From IMG/VR virus record IMGVR_UViG_3300035099_000049, positions 1 through 34,037 of that record: a stretch of DNA of 34,037 nt; one strand, 5' to 3'. Shown here one piece after another: positions 13,127-22,173 of this stretch. The notes beneath the pieces are model-generated. The model saw nothing but the letters and a program-made list of their open reading frames with translations, was not told the DNA's origin and made no database searches. Position 1 is the stretch's first letter. Each line of letters begins with the position of its first letter. The position numbers and the translations under genes were made by a program. This DNA is from a virus.

Positions 13127-13375
13127 TTATTTCATTATCAATTTCCAAATAATTGAAACTAAAACACTCCCAATGAAACTTCCAAGTCCGGCAATTATCG
13201 CTATTTTACTTTCAAGTTTATCTACTTTATCTTTTAATCCGTCTCTACCATTTCCGTATATCTCGAATTTTATATCATCAGCAAATATTTTTAGATATTG
13301 AATATCGTTTTTAATAACGGCGATATTTGTTGCCAAATCTTTTTCAATTTCACTTATTTTTTCCTCAATGTTCAT
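13127..13375 (-). CDS. XhlA-like lysis protein: coiled coil plus membrane helix (82 aa)
   Basis: Residues 1-57 form a coiled coil (EEKISEIEKDLATNIAVI; LKDKVDKLESKIA), and residues 58-79 a single membrane helix (IIAGLGSFIGSVLVSIIWKL). This layout and length match XhlA-type phage membrane proteins that work with holin and endolysin. Directly upstream of the endolysin and overlapping the 55-aa gene by ATGA. The function is inferred from shape and position. Confidence 0.75.
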   Translation of the reverse strand: MNIEEKISEIEKDLATNIAVIKNDIQYLKIFADDIKFEIYGNGRDGLKDKVDKLESKIAIIAGLGSFIGSVLVSIIWKLIMK

Positions 13376-13539
13376 ATTTCTATTCCCATTTGCTTTAAGT
13401 CGTCAGCGTCTATTTCTTTGCCGATTTCTTGTCTCCAATTCCATTTATGGCGTTCTTTAAAACGCTTGCTCTCAATTATTTTAGTGTTCGTATCTATCAT
13501 TATTCTTTTTCTTGCTTTGATATTGGTTTTATAGTTCAT
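13372..13539 (-). CDS. Small basic protein in the lysis operon (55 aa)
   Basis: ATG at 13539 and TGA at 13374-13372, overlapping both neighbours by ATGA. It starts MNYKTNIKARKRIMIDTNTK and includes FKERHKWNWRQEIGKEID. Soluble and positively charged in the first half. No family recognised. Its exact fit between two genes makes it real with good likelihood. Confidence 0.68.
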   Translation of the reverse strand: MNYKTNIKARKRIMIDTNTKIIESKRFKERHKWNWRQEIGKEIDADDLKQMGIEI

Positions 13540-13718
13540 CGCTTGACATACTCCTCAATGTGTTTAATTATATCTTGAAATATCTGGGGTAAGTCCATAA
13601 CGGTGTATCTCCCTTGAATACTATTCATTTTATGGTCCAGAATAGAAACATCAACATAGTATTGAGTATCCCCGTTGGGTAAATTCATTTCGTTAACTTT
13701 CAATTCAATTTTAACCAT
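13536..13718 (-). CDS. Unknown small protein (60 aa)
   Basis: Strand-rich: MVKIELKVNEMNLPNGDTQY, YVDVSILDHKMNSIQGRYTV, then a helix (LPQIFQDIIKHIEEYVKR). Not recognised. I chose ATG 13718; an in-frame TTG at 13739 would give 67 residues and overlap the holin-like gene. No strong ribosome site for either, so coupling with the holin-like gene (stop at 13730) is likely. Confidence 0.66.
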   Translation of the reverse strand: MVKIELKVNEMNLPNGDTQYYVDVSILDHKMNSIQGRYTVMDLPQIFQDIIKHIEEYVKR

Positions 13719-13729
13719 TATTTTTCTAT

Positions 13730-13975
13730 TTACAACCAACTACCGAATACTTTTGGAAACTTGACCTTTAGAAAGTTTCTCAATATCTCAAACAAGCCCA
13801 TCAATATGGCAGTAAGAGTATCAACATTTACAGGTGCACCATTATAGATGAAAGTAATGCCCTTTGCGGCGAAAAAGGATATTATAAGTTGTGCAACTCT
13901 CACTATTGCCTTTTTCACTGCGATTGTGAATAGCCACTCCTTTACTTTATTTTCTATATCATTTATTATTGACAT
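13730..13975 (-). CDS. Holin-like membrane protein (81 aa)
   Basis: An amphipathic N-terminus (MSIINDIENKVKEWLFTIAV) precedes a hydrophobic helix (VAQLIISFFAAKGITFIY), then a second hydrophobic stretch (LTAILMGLFEILRNFLKV). Size, position near XhlA-like and endolysin genes, and this pattern support a small holin. The ATG 13975 has a perfect AGGAGG 5 nt upstream, which sits inside the end of the preceding 36-codon gene. Some phage proteins of this shape are only called hypothetical, so the call is probable. Confidence 0.65.
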   Translation of the reverse strand: MSIINDIENKVKEWLFTIAVKKAIVRVAQLIISFFAAKGITFIYNGAPVNVDTLTAILMGLFEILRNFLKVKFPKVFGSWL

Positions 13976-13976
13976 A

Positions 13977-14087
13977 TTACCTCCTAAAAACAATATATAG
14001 CAGACAAACAATAAAACAAATTGGATATATTACCCAAATGGTGAAATTTATCCAATTCACGCTTCTTATAATTTTTCTAACGCTCAT
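13977..14087 (-). CDS. Leaderless 36-residue membrane peptide
   Basis: ATG at 14087, TAA at 13979-13977. After MSVRKIIRS comes a membrane helix (INFTIWVIYPICFIVCLLYI) and a basic end (VFRR). The ATG starts 6 nt after TATAAT, so its mRNA has no 5' UTR. Its AGG AGG TAA end forms the Shine-Dalgarno of the holin-like gene, so the two are linked. Could be an antiholin, a second small holin, or a coupling peptide. The promoter and the hydrophobic content make it more than a chance frame. Confidence 0.6.
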   Translation of the reverse strand: MSVRKIIRSVNWINFTIWVIYPICFIVCLLYIVFRR

Positions 14088-14093
14088 ACTTAT

Positions 14094-14123
14094 ATTATAG
14101 CACATCGTATAACCTTTTTTCAA
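14094..14123 (-). promoter_or_regulatory. Extended -10 promoter for the lysis operon
   Basis: Minus strand TTGAAA (14118-14123), 18-bp spacer ending TGC, TATAAT (14094-14099). The ATG of the 36-residue membrane peptide begins at the predicted start, 14087. It gives the lysis genes a separate input from the tail operon. Confidence 0.72.
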
Positions 14124-14137
14124 CCTCATTTATTTTT

Positions 14138-14290
14138 TTAAAAAAGTTCTTTATTTTTATCATTAAGACATTTCATATATCCAATACTTTGATTACCCTG
14201 CTCAATAAAATCAAGAGTGCTTTTTCTCATTATTACATAAGAACAACTTGAAAAACTAATTGATAAAAATATTGCCAATATTATTTTCAT
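14138..14290 (-). CDS. Small lipoprotein, possible outer-membrane spanin (50 aa)
   Basis: ATG at 14290 with GTGAGGTC upstream, TAA at 14140-14138. MKIILAIFLSISFSSC is a lipoprotein signal with a lipobox ending in cysteine 16. The mature part is about 34 residues (SYVIMRKSTLDFIEQG). Small lipoproteins beside holin and endolysin genes act as Rz1-like outer-membrane spanins in Gram-negative phages; the mature part is not proline-rich here and no Rz partner is clear, so the role is a hypothesis. Confidence 0.65.
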   Translation of the reverse strand: MKIILAIFLSISFSSCSYVIMRKSTLDFIEQGNQSIGYMKCLNDKNKELF

Positions 14291-14297
14291 ATTGACC

Positions 14298-14459
14298 TCA
14301 CTTTATTTTCAACCTGTAAATTTTTCGCAATAATCTTTTCCAAGTGAGTTTAAATGTTTCACTATCATCGCATTTATAAGTCTCAATGTAGAAATCTCTT
14401 ATATGACGCAACAATTTACCCATTTTTTTACCTATTTTTATTTTCTTATTCTTTTTCAT
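14298..14459 (-). CDS. Small very basic protein (53 aa)
   Basis: ATG at 14459 with GGAG 9 nt upstream, TGA at 14300-14298. Starts MKKNKKIKIGKKMGKLLRHI and contains FYIETYKCDD, then LTWKRLLRKIYRLKIK. Strongly cationic with amphipathic helices. It follows the fibre gene and precedes the lipoprotein. It may contact DNA or membrane; not recognised. Confidence 0.65.
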   Translation of the reverse strand: MKKNKKIKIGKKMGKLLRHIRDFYIETYKCDDSETFKLTWKRLLRKIYRLKIK

Positions 14460-14516
14460 TTTTCTAATCTCCAGGCAAAAGGTTTGAGAAAAAGATGTGT
14501 AATAAAAAAGGTCATA

Positions 14517-16979
14517 TTAGAATTGATAAACAATCAATTTTGTTCCATCAGTCATAGCTACTCTCGTTCCAGATTCTCCTTTTGCAGTAAGTTTAAAAGT
14601 ATAAGTGCCAGCAGGCAATGTTAATGAAGCAGTTACAACACCGCTTTCATCTATTACTCCAGATGCACTTTGCCAAAATATCCAAGTATCAATTAAAGTT
14701 GTATCTTTATACAAATAAAAATAATTTCTATTTCCACTTGCTGGGGCTACATTATGAACTTTTCCTATTATAACAAAAGACCCGCCATTAGTTGTTATTG
14801 TCAATGTTAATAATGTTGTTTCTGTTTGTGCATAATTGATATTATTTGCTAATGAAACACTCCATACTCTATTTAGTATACTTCCATATGTTGATATTGC
14901 TAACACATACCCATCGCTCGCATTATTATTAGTATCAATCGTCAAAGCATACTGCTGGCTTGAATTAGCGTTTATTGTTATACTGCTATTGAATATGCTA
15001 TTGCCTTGATAAGTATTCCTACCCGTCCAAGTTTGAGTTGCTGAAAGAACTGCAAGCCCTGTGCTATCAATAGTGCTTATACAATCTTTCCAAGTATCTT
15101 TTTCATAACATCTAAATTTTTGTAAAGCACTATCATAATATATCATCCCTTCAGCATAATTACTTTCTGAAGTTGGAGTTAATCTTAAAGTCCCATTAAC
15201 TTCAAGTATTGTTAGTGGAGTATTTGTCCCTATACCAAGTCTACTTCCAATAATAACTCTTTCATTATAACTATAATTTGGTGTTAAATAATTTGGATTA
15301 GTATTTAAATACAAAGGTCTCCAAATATTTAATCCTGAATTATGAGCCCCAACGACAGGATAGTTTTCTAATGTTCCTAATACAACAGAACTTTCTTCAT
15401 TTCTAATAGATAAGCGACTACCCCAACCAGAAGAACCTGTTTTATATATATCCACAATACTTAAAGGTGAATTTGTCCCTATCCCAACATATCCATTATT
15501 AAGAACAACCATTGTTGAACCTGCTATTTGCAATAACGGATTTGAACCACTTACGCCTGTCCCTGTTATGTTAATACTACTTGCATTTATTCCATAGTTA
15601 GCAGTTATTGTCATTGTCGCTATGTGATTACCCAAGTTGTCGCCAGGACTTGGTGGAAGATTAGTTAATCCAGAACCATCACCATAAAATCCGCCTTGTG
15701 CCGTAACGGATGAAGTAATTAAAGCCCCTCCATTAACTCTTAATTGATAACCACCTAATGTTAATGGAGAACCTCCAACCAAAAGACCACCTGCTACTCT
15801 TGTATCTAATCCCGCTAAAGTTAAAAATCCAAAATAATCACCATAAATTTCACCCAAAAGTGTATCGTTTTGGTCGTGAAATTCCATTAAAGGTGCTGAA
15901 CCATTAGAATGCTTTATGATAAGTTGTGGACTTGTATAAGAAATATTTAATTTTCCTATAGTTGTATTAGAATTAGGATTGATACTATTTACATTAACAA
16001 TATCAAATCCTGACATATTAAGTGTAGTAGTTGCTATGTGATTACCGAGATTATCCCCAGCACCCCCACCACTAAAAGGCGAACCATTGAGATAATAAGC
16101 CCCATTAACATTGAATATTCCTGTTGTCGTTATATAAACAATATTATTAGTAGCGAAATTTATATCAAAATAACCTGTTGTATCCTGCTTTAAATTCCAC
16201 TGATTTTCATATGTGTAATACACTCGCATTTGAATGCTATCAATGTAAGCAGTTGAAGGCGAGACAGAATATTCAAATTTAAACCTTATACCAATATCTG
16301 ATAAATCTATCCCACCTGTTCCCCAATCATCATTTTCACTACCCCACTCCAAATATTGCTCACTTGTAGGATAACTTACAGGTGTAGCACATTTATTTTG
16401 CCCTTTTAAAATTATAGTTGCTCCTAATCTGTTATATAATTGACATTGCGAAATGCTAACATTACTATCCGTCGCATAACCATCTAAAAAGACCTTTATC
16501 CCTGTTATTTTAATGTTTGTTTGATTTATTCCGTTTATAGTTGTGAAATAATCAAAATCTAAAATAACATTATTTGGACTTGTGCTGGTCCATAAACCAG
16601 CGAATTGACCATCATCTAACCTTGCTTTTGAACCATTTGAAATGCCAGAAGGTGAATAAGCGAAACTATAAGAATAAATATTACCTGTTGAGTATCCGCT
16701 ATCATAATCATAACTTTCTGTTAAATTTGTAAATTGGATTTTCCCAACATTGCTAATCTTATGTTGTGTTAAATCAATTTTATCTCTTATCTTAACGCTC
16801 CCATTTACATCTAATAATGCCTCTGGATATTCATTTGCTATTCCGACCTTGCCAACATCAGTTGAGGACATAATAATCAAGTCAGTATTTGTTGATAAAT
16901 GCAATATATTACTTGAAAATTGCGAAAATAAATTCAATGGAAATAAGAGGATTAAAATTTCGCTAATTTTCCGTATCAT
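14517..16979 (-). CDS. Secreted tail-fibre-like protein with GIG-motif repeats (820 aa)
   Basis: Starts with a Sec-type signal (MIRKISEILILLFPLNLFS, then QFSSN). The body is rich in G, N, S and T and contains repeated blocks typical of trimeric beta fibres: KVGIANEYPEALLDVNGSV, YVGIGTNSPLSIVDI, LGIGTNTPLTILEVNG and DNLGNHIATTTLNMSG / DNLGNHIATMTITANYG. The LRLTPTSESNYAEGMIYYDS block is also typical of this family. The C-terminus (DTTLIDTWIF, AGTYTFKLTAKGESGTRVAM) looks like a jelly-roll or TNF-like beta domain, which may bind the receptor. Overlaps the 1031-residue gene by ATGA. A signal peptide on a phage fibre is odd. Confidence 0.75.
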   Translation of the reverse strand: MIRKISEILILLFPLNLFSQFSSNILHLSTNTDLIIMSSTDVGKVGIANEYPEALLDVNGSVKIRDKIDLTQHKISNVGKIQFTNLTESYDYDSGYSTGNIYSYSFAYSPSGISNGSKARLDDGQFAGLWTSTSPNNVILDFDYFTTINGINQTNIKITGIKVFLDGYATDSNVSISQCQLYNRLGATIILKGQNKCATPVSYPTSEQYLEWGSENDDWGTGGIDLSDIGIRFKFEYSVSPSTAYIDSIQMRVYYTYENQWNLKQDTTGYFDINFATNNIVYITTTGIFNVNGAYYLNGSPFSGGGAGDNLGNHIATTTLNMSGFDIVNVNSINPNSNTTIGKLNISYTSPQLIIKHSNGSAPLMEFHDQNDTLLGEIYGDYFGFLTLAGLDTRVAGGLLVGGSPLTLGGYQLRVNGGALITSSVTAQGGFYGDGSGLTNLPPSPGDNLGNHIATMTITANYGINASSINITGTGVSGSNPLLQIAGSTMVVLNNGYVGIGTNSPLSIVDIYKTGSSGWGSRLSIRNEESSVVLGTLENYPVVGAHNSGLNIWRPLYLNTNPNYLTPNYSYNERVIIGSRLGIGTNTPLTILEVNGTLRLTPTSESNYAEGMIYYDSALQKFRCYEKDTWKDCISTIDSTGLAVLSATQTWTGRNTYQGNSIFNSSITINANSSQQYALTIDTNNNASDGYVLAISTYGSILNRVWSVSLANNINYAQTETTLLTLTITTNGGSFVIIGKVHNVAPASGNRNYFYLYKDTTLIDTWIFWQSASGVIDESGVVTASLTLPAGTYTFKLTAKGESGTRVAMTDGTKLIVYQF

Positions 16980-19900
16980 ACCGCCTCCTCACCTATAATT
17001 TTGCCTTGTATTGATGTTTCAAAAAGTAAATCTTCTGTTATGTAATGCTCAATCCTGTTCGGATATATCCAAATCTTTTTGCCTAAATAGTTGTCAATAA
17101 CTTTAATAAATCCACTATTTAGATTTAGCCCCATATCACCATCAATAACAATATCTTTCATTGTGAAAACTGGACTTTGATTATACCAATCAAAGAAGTT
17201 TTTGATAAAATAAATTTGCGATGCAGTAAATGTTTGCATTGAATTTGCTTCATATTCTATTACTCCATATTGCTTTTGCAATGTATTATAATTGTTTATA
17301 ATTTCAATATCATCAATTGCTATTTCCGAATAATCAATATTTAATTTACCAACTAAACTTAATGGAGTTGTATTTTTCAGATTTTGGATATAATAATAAA
17401 TCTTATAATTATCAGCATAGATTAAATATTTAAAATAATTTTTACTATCATTTATAATATGTTCTTGTCCATCAGCAATTAAATAATAAACTATATTATT
17501 AGTAGTATCTTGAAAAGAAGTGGAAATAAAATTATAATCTATTAAATTCCCTTCTATAGTATCAATAATAATATCATTGGTTATCTGCAATAGAATATCT
17601 TTTGAATAATCTTTAATACTTTTATTTATATCTTTTTGATAGATTTTCAATAAACTAACAATATACTCCCTATCATATTGATTTGTTGTTTTTGAATAAT
17701 TTAAATTTTTACAATACTTTTCTATATAATTTGATGGTGTTGATATATTAAATAGTATCGTTTCATTTATGCTTGCTATTTCCCAAAGTTTTCCACCCGT
17801 CGTATATGGATAAATATTTTTTAAGATGTAAGCAAAATAAACATTTGAAGTGTTCACGGGGTAATCAATTTTATTTAGTGTATATTCTTTTGGAGATAAG
17901 AAATTATAATTTTTACCTGTTTTATAAATAGTTGTCCCTTCGGCGTTATTGTTCAATTGTTGATTAGTTAATTGAAATCCTTGCCAATCTTTTATATCAA
18001 TGTTTAGTGCATTATAAGCGGGAAAAGAACTAACTAAATATTTTCTTGCTATTCCTGATAAATTTAATCCTTGAATTTTAAAACTATTATAATAATTACC
18101 ACCTAATCCTGTCTTCGCCCAAACTTTTATCGTTGCAAATGCTTGAGTATATCCTGTTATGTTAGTGTTAAACATTTGCGAAAATCTTATATTATCTTGC
18201 GTATTGGGGTAATAATTTCTGTAATATTTTTCAATTTCTTGTCCTAAATCATTATAAGCTACTATTGAAACATCAGGATAAACATAAGTGCTATTATATT
18301 GCGAAATAATTTTAACAATGAAATAAGTATTCGTAGTATAATAAAAAACATCAGGATAATATTTTTGATTAATAACAGTGCCACCAAAACTTACTTCAAT
18401 AAATTCTTGCCCAAACTGTAAACTAAAATTTGCTTCTCCTCTTACATCTGAATAAGTAAAATCTATCTTATCAATTCGTGTGAAACTATCAACCGATGTT
18501 GAAAGGCAAGGAATTTGAAAAGTAAAAATTACAGCCATTGCTCCATTCGGATTAGTAGGCAAAGGGATTGACATTGCAGAAGCAGTAATTTCTTGAGCGT
18601 CCATTATTGTAATATCATTATTATGATAATCTTTTGCATTTTTAACAGGAGAATATTCCAATAATGTTAAATCCTTATAAGATGTTAAATTATTTCCTTT
18701 GTCGGCAGGGACTGTTTCATATACAGTTTCAGTCCATTTTTTTACTGTTTTCCAAAGCACGTGATGTATTACTTTTCTGTGTTCTACAAGTTTTGCTTCT
18801 GTTTTTGTTAGATTAACCTTTGTATAATCAACATAAATTCTTTGAGAAAAAAATTCTTTCCAAAAACCTATATCTAAAAAATCTTGTGAAAATGGTATAA
18901 CAGGATTACTGCTTTCACTCATCCCTGACGGTAATTCAATATATTGTGGACTTGTCTTTGTATAAGTTGATTGCGTATCATAACCTCTTGAAGCAAAACC
19001 CCAGTTGTCTTTGTAATCTCTAAATGACACGAAATCCCTATTTGCTTCAAGAAAATTAGTCAAATTAGTTATAATATTTTCATTGTGCTGAGGGATAAAA
19101 ATAACAGGCGATAAACTCCCCGTTCCTGAAATGAAATAACTCGGTTTATTCGCCATTAGCATAAGCAAATCAATAATATCATAAGGATAATAATCTGACC
19201 TTTTAGCGATAATTGGAGTATTATAATCAATTATCCTGTTGTAATTTATCATCGTATATGGAAGTAGCGTCATTGTTAATTCTCTACTTACTGTATCAAT
19301 CTCCGTTAAATCAACAATAAGGTTTCCGTATAGATAATCTGTTCCATCAATATTAACCTTTCCGAATATTTCATTTCTCGTTGCAATATTATTATAAATA
19401 TTGAAATCTAAATCATCAGCAATGCAATCAATTGTAAAATCATTAACTCCATTATCAATAATTGACCTTTCTGTATTATACCTAAATTCTTTCATTGAAA
19501 ATTTCAACAATTCAAATGCTTCTATTTCAGTTATCTTAAAGATTGATATATCAGAACTATCAATAGATATGGAGAATTTTAAATATTTTGGTTGAATTGT
19601 TTGATTTAATTTTAATGCATAAAAACCTGTTTTACTTGCCCATCCTTGAAAAACAAAATTACCATTATAATATAACAATCTTGAACTTGTTATATATCCT
19701 GAAAAATACTTCGATGCTGAACTTGCCTGATTATTATCAATGATATTCCAATTAGTCCCATCACTTGAATAATAAATGTTGAAAGTAGATATTTCATAAT
19801 ATCCTGAACTACCATAAGGAGAAGGAGAACCAAATTTAGTATAATTGCTTTCTGGAACTAAATAGAACCTAATTAAATCAATATTAACCGTATCATTTAG

Positions 19901-20071
19901 AGTAATGACATATTCCGTATTCTTTGAAAATGTTTCAAACAAATCTCCAGCGTCAGGTTGCCAATGAACTCTCAAGCCATCACAAGTTTTTGGATAATTA
20001 GTTGCGAAATCTGAATTAAGTAATTTATTTGAACTTTTAATAATATAGAATTCTGAATTTATATTGCTCAT
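16976..20071 (-). CDS. Large tail-tip/baseplate protein with discoidin-like N-terminus (1031 aa)
   Basis: Residues about 20-185 look like an F5/8-type-C or galactose-binding domain (VHWQPDAGDLF, TFNIYYSSDGTNWNII, RLLYYNGNF, YLKFSISIDSS). Residues about 190-1000 follow as a tail-hub type region with strands and several Y/N-rich blocks, for example YPYDIIDLLMLMANKPS and KKWTETVYETVP. Long tail proteins right after the tape measure are usually distal tail, hub or central fibre parts. The galactose-binding domain suggests host polysaccharide contact. GGGGAAGG ribosome site; ATGA overlap with the tape measure. No protease or lysozyme domain seen. Confidence 0.72.
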   Translation of the reverse strand: MSNINSEFYIIKSSNKLLNSDFATNYPKTCDGLRVHWQPDAGDLFETFSKNTEYVITLNDTVNIDLIRFYLVPESNYTKFGSPSPYGSSGYYEISTFNIYYSSDGTNWNIIDNNQASSASKYFSGYITSSRLLYYNGNFVFQGWASKTGFYALKLNQTIQPKYLKFSISIDSSDISIFKITEIEAFELLKFSMKEFRYNTERSIIDNGVNDFTIDCIADDLDFNIYNNIATRNEIFGKVNIDGTDYLYGNLIVDLTEIDTVSRELTMTLLPYTMINYNRIIDYNTPIIAKRSDYYPYDIIDLLMLMANKPSYFISGTGSLSPVIFIPQHNENIITNLTNFLEANRDFVSFRDYKDNWGFASRGYDTQSTYTKTSPQYIELPSGMSESSNPVIPFSQDFLDIGFWKEFFSQRIYVDYTKVNLTKTEAKLVEHRKVIHHVLWKTVKKWTETVYETVPADKGNNLTSYKDLTLLEYSPVKNAKDYHNNDITIMDAQEITASAMSIPLPTNPNGAMAVIFTFQIPCLSTSVDSFTRIDKIDFTYSDVRGEANFSLQFGQEFIEVSFGGTVINQKYYPDVFYYTTNTYFIVKIISQYNSTYVYPDVSIVAYNDLGQEIEKYYRNYYPNTQDNIRFSQMFNTNITGYTQAFATIKVWAKTGLGGNYYNSFKIQGLNLSGIARKYLVSSFPAYNALNIDIKDWQGFQLTNQQLNNNAEGTTIYKTGKNYNFLSPKEYTLNKIDYPVNTSNVYFAYILKNIYPYTTGGKLWEIASINETILFNISTPSNYIEKYCKNLNYSKTTNQYDREYIVSLLKIYQKDINKSIKDYSKDILLQITNDIIIDTIEGNLIDYNFISTSFQDTTNNIVYYLIADGQEHIINDSKNYFKYLIYADNYKIYYYIQNLKNTTPLSLVGKLNIDYSEIAIDDIEIINNYNTLQKQYGVIEYEANSMQTFTASQIYFIKNFFDWYNQSPVFTMKDIVIDGDMGLNLNSGFIKVIDNYLGKKIWIYPNRIEHYITEDLLFETSIQGKIIGEEAV

Positions 20072-22089
20072 ACCTTCCCCTTTAAATAATCTGCCATTGT
20101 TCTTGCCAGCCGTTCCATATGTATCCTATCAACCTGTCTAACATCAAAGGTATGGAAGTTAAGATTAACAATTGTAGGATTGCTATTATTTATTGTTTCA
20201 CTGCTTCCAGCAGGGATAATCTTCTCACCTTTATGCATAATATATGGTCCCGTTTGTGGTATTGTTCCACCTGTCTGAAATGCGCCAAAAAATCCACCTT
20301 TAAATATTGATAATGCACTTGCTCCTGGGAAAATGCTAAATATAATTGATTTTGCTAAATATTCAGCAACCATTTTCGCTAACATATCAACAAAAGCATT
20401 TAAAATGCTATCAAAAAAACCTTTCATTGCATTTTCCAAATGCTGTCCGCCTTTTACTGCCTCTGTAATAAAATTTTTAAAAGACCCTTCCATAGCCGAA
20501 TATGCTTCTTCTGACATTTTCATCATCATTTGTGCTTGCTTGCCATAATTATCAACAAACCATTTACCTGCTTTTTCTAAATCTTTATCTCTTTTTTCTG
20601 TTCTCTTTTTTAACCACTCATCATATTCGCTTTGTATCATCTTTCCTTCAGCAACCATTTTTAGATGATTTTCTTTATCCTCTTCATAAGCATCTTTAAT
20701 TGTTTGAACTTGTTTTTCTAATTCATTTGTAAGATTTTCTGTGTCTAATTTTCTTAATTCTTGTTTATTTTTTAAATCTTGTTCTGCAAAATTTTTGTCT
20801 ATTTTATTTTTTTCGGCGTTATACCACTTATCTATCAATACCATTAAATCTTTACTATCTTTATATTTTTTTGCCTCATCAATGTATGTTTTTTTTCTAT
20901 TCTCTAAATTCTCCATTTGCTGTTGATAAGTTTGATTTTCAATATGTGCTATTTCATTATTTATCTTTTCAATGAAATGTAACCTTTTATCCTCTTCTGT
21001 TTCTATTTCTTTCTCGCCTTGAGCTATCTTTTTTAAAATAGCCTGCATAAATTTATCAATTTCTTGCTTCGTTAATTCAGTTGTATTCTTTGTCTTGCTA
21101 AATAACCTATCTGCCATTTGTGAAAATTCTGTATCTGTTTTATCCGAAACATCTTTAACGTCTTTCCAAGTATCCTTTAAAGCCTTCCCTGCTCCTTTTA
21201 GATCCCTTTCTATTAGCAATTGAATAGATGCCGCTATTCCACCAAGTCCCTTACCTACTACCTCAAATAATCCTGTAACTCCCAATTTAATGTATTCAAT
21301 TAACCCAATTAAACCTTTCAACGGAGTTGTTAACAAAGTTAACAATGGTAAAAGTGTTTTCCCCGTCTCTATTTCTATTCTTTTTTGTTCCTCTTCCAAA
21401 ACTACCGTTTCTTTAGTTAAATCTGTTATTGCTGTTCTTTGATTTTGGAAACTTTTAAAAAGATTTGTCATCATCTCGTTCAAATCTTTGCCTTGAGTTC
21501 CTAATTTGCCAAATTCCTTTCCTAATATAAGAGTTGCGCTTCTTTGTGTAGATAATGTCGTATTCAATATATTAGCAACTTCATCTAATGATTTGCCTGT
21601 CCCTGTAGCTACATCCATTGAACCAATTAAAAGTTTGAATGCAGCATTTACATCTTTTGTTCGCATTAAAAAAGTATCATAAATTTTTAAAAGTTCCTCT
21701 TTTGTAAATTTAGTCCCTTTAGATAATCTTTCTATTGTCTCATTTATTTTTGGATTTAATTCTTTATAATCAAGTCCTATTGCTTTCAATGTAGTATCTA
21801 ATTGTCTATTTTGAATAATTTGATCTTCTACCGCTTTTATACTATTTTTAATGAAATTATACGCTGTATAAACCGCCGTCCCTATTGAAAGCCATCGTGC
21901 CGCTAATCCTGATAGAACTTCCTGCAATCTTGAAGATGTTTTTGCTTGCTCTTTTGTTATATCATCTAATTTCCTGGTTTGATATCCCATTTGTTGTAAT
22001 GATGATGTTATCTTTGCCAAATCTACTTGTGCATTTTCTTTATCTACTTTTACACTCAATTTCAATTCATAAACTTCTTTATCCGCCAT
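20068..22089 (-). CDS. Tape measure protein (673 aa)
   Basis: N-terminal ELKLSVKVDKENAQVDLAKI and LQQMGYQTRKLDDITKEQ are typical of tape measures. The centre includes a hydrophobic zone (PLKGLIGLIEYIKLGVTGLF), then long charged helices with EKINNEIAHIENQTYQQQMEN. The C-terminus has FKNFITEAVKGG, VDMLAKMVAEYLAKSII and GGTIPQTGPYIMHKGEKIIPAG, the usual end of siphophage tape measures. At 673 residues it is at the short end, so the tail should be short. A terminator-like hairpin lies directly upstream. No separate tail-assembly chaperone pair precedes it. Confidence 0.9.
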   Translation of the reverse strand: MADKEVYELKLSVKVDKENAQVDLAKITSSLQQMGYQTRKLDDITKEQAKTSSRLQEVLSGLAARWLSIGTAVYTAYNFIKNSIKAVEDQIIQNRQLDTTLKAIGLDYKELNPKINETIERLSKGTKFTKEELLKIYDTFLMRTKDVNAAFKLLIGSMDVATGTGKSLDEVANILNTTLSTQRSATLILGKEFGKLGTQGKDLNEMMTNLFKSFQNQRTAITDLTKETVVLEEEQKRIEIETGKTLLPLLTLLTTPLKGLIGLIEYIKLGVTGLFEVVGKGLGGIAASIQLLIERDLKGAGKALKDTWKDVKDVSDKTDTEFSQMADRLFSKTKNTTELTKQEIDKFMQAILKKIAQGEKEIETEEDKRLHFIEKINNEIAHIENQTYQQQMENLENRKKTYIDEAKKYKDSKDLMVLIDKWYNAEKNKIDKNFAEQDLKNKQELRKLDTENLTNELEKQVQTIKDAYEEDKENHLKMVAEGKMIQSEYDEWLKKRTEKRDKDLEKAGKWFVDNYGKQAQMMMKMSEEAYSAMEGSFKNFITEAVKGGQHLENAMKGFFDSILNAFVDMLAKMVAEYLAKSIIFSIFPGASALSIFKGGFFGAFQTGGTIPQTGPYIMHKGEKIIPAGSSETINNSNPTIVNLNFHTFDVRQVDRIHMERLARTMADYLKGKV

Positions 22090-22103
22090 ATATCCTCTAA
22101 ATT

Positions 22104-22151
22104 AAAAAAGCCCGCTTACTAATAGACCTAAATCTAATAGCAAGTCGGGCT
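22104..22151 (-). terminator. Probable Rho-independent terminator upstream of the tape measure gene
   Basis: On the minus strand AGCCCG (22151-22146) pairs with CGGGCT (22114-22109), extended by AAG/CTT across one bulge, followed by TTTTTT (22109-22104). It follows the 185-residue gene and ends about 10 nt before the tape-measure ribosome site. It would lower tape-measure transcription or mark a read-through point. Confidence 0.65.
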
Positions 22152-22173
22152 ATCCGACACTACTTGCTAAAAT

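Noticed and set aside
14517-16979. C-terminal S74 self-cleaving chaperone on the fibre-like protein
   Set aside because: The GIG repeats often precede such a domain, but the end (AGTYTFKLTAKGESGTRVAM) does not resemble it and no catalytic Ser-Lys pair was seen.
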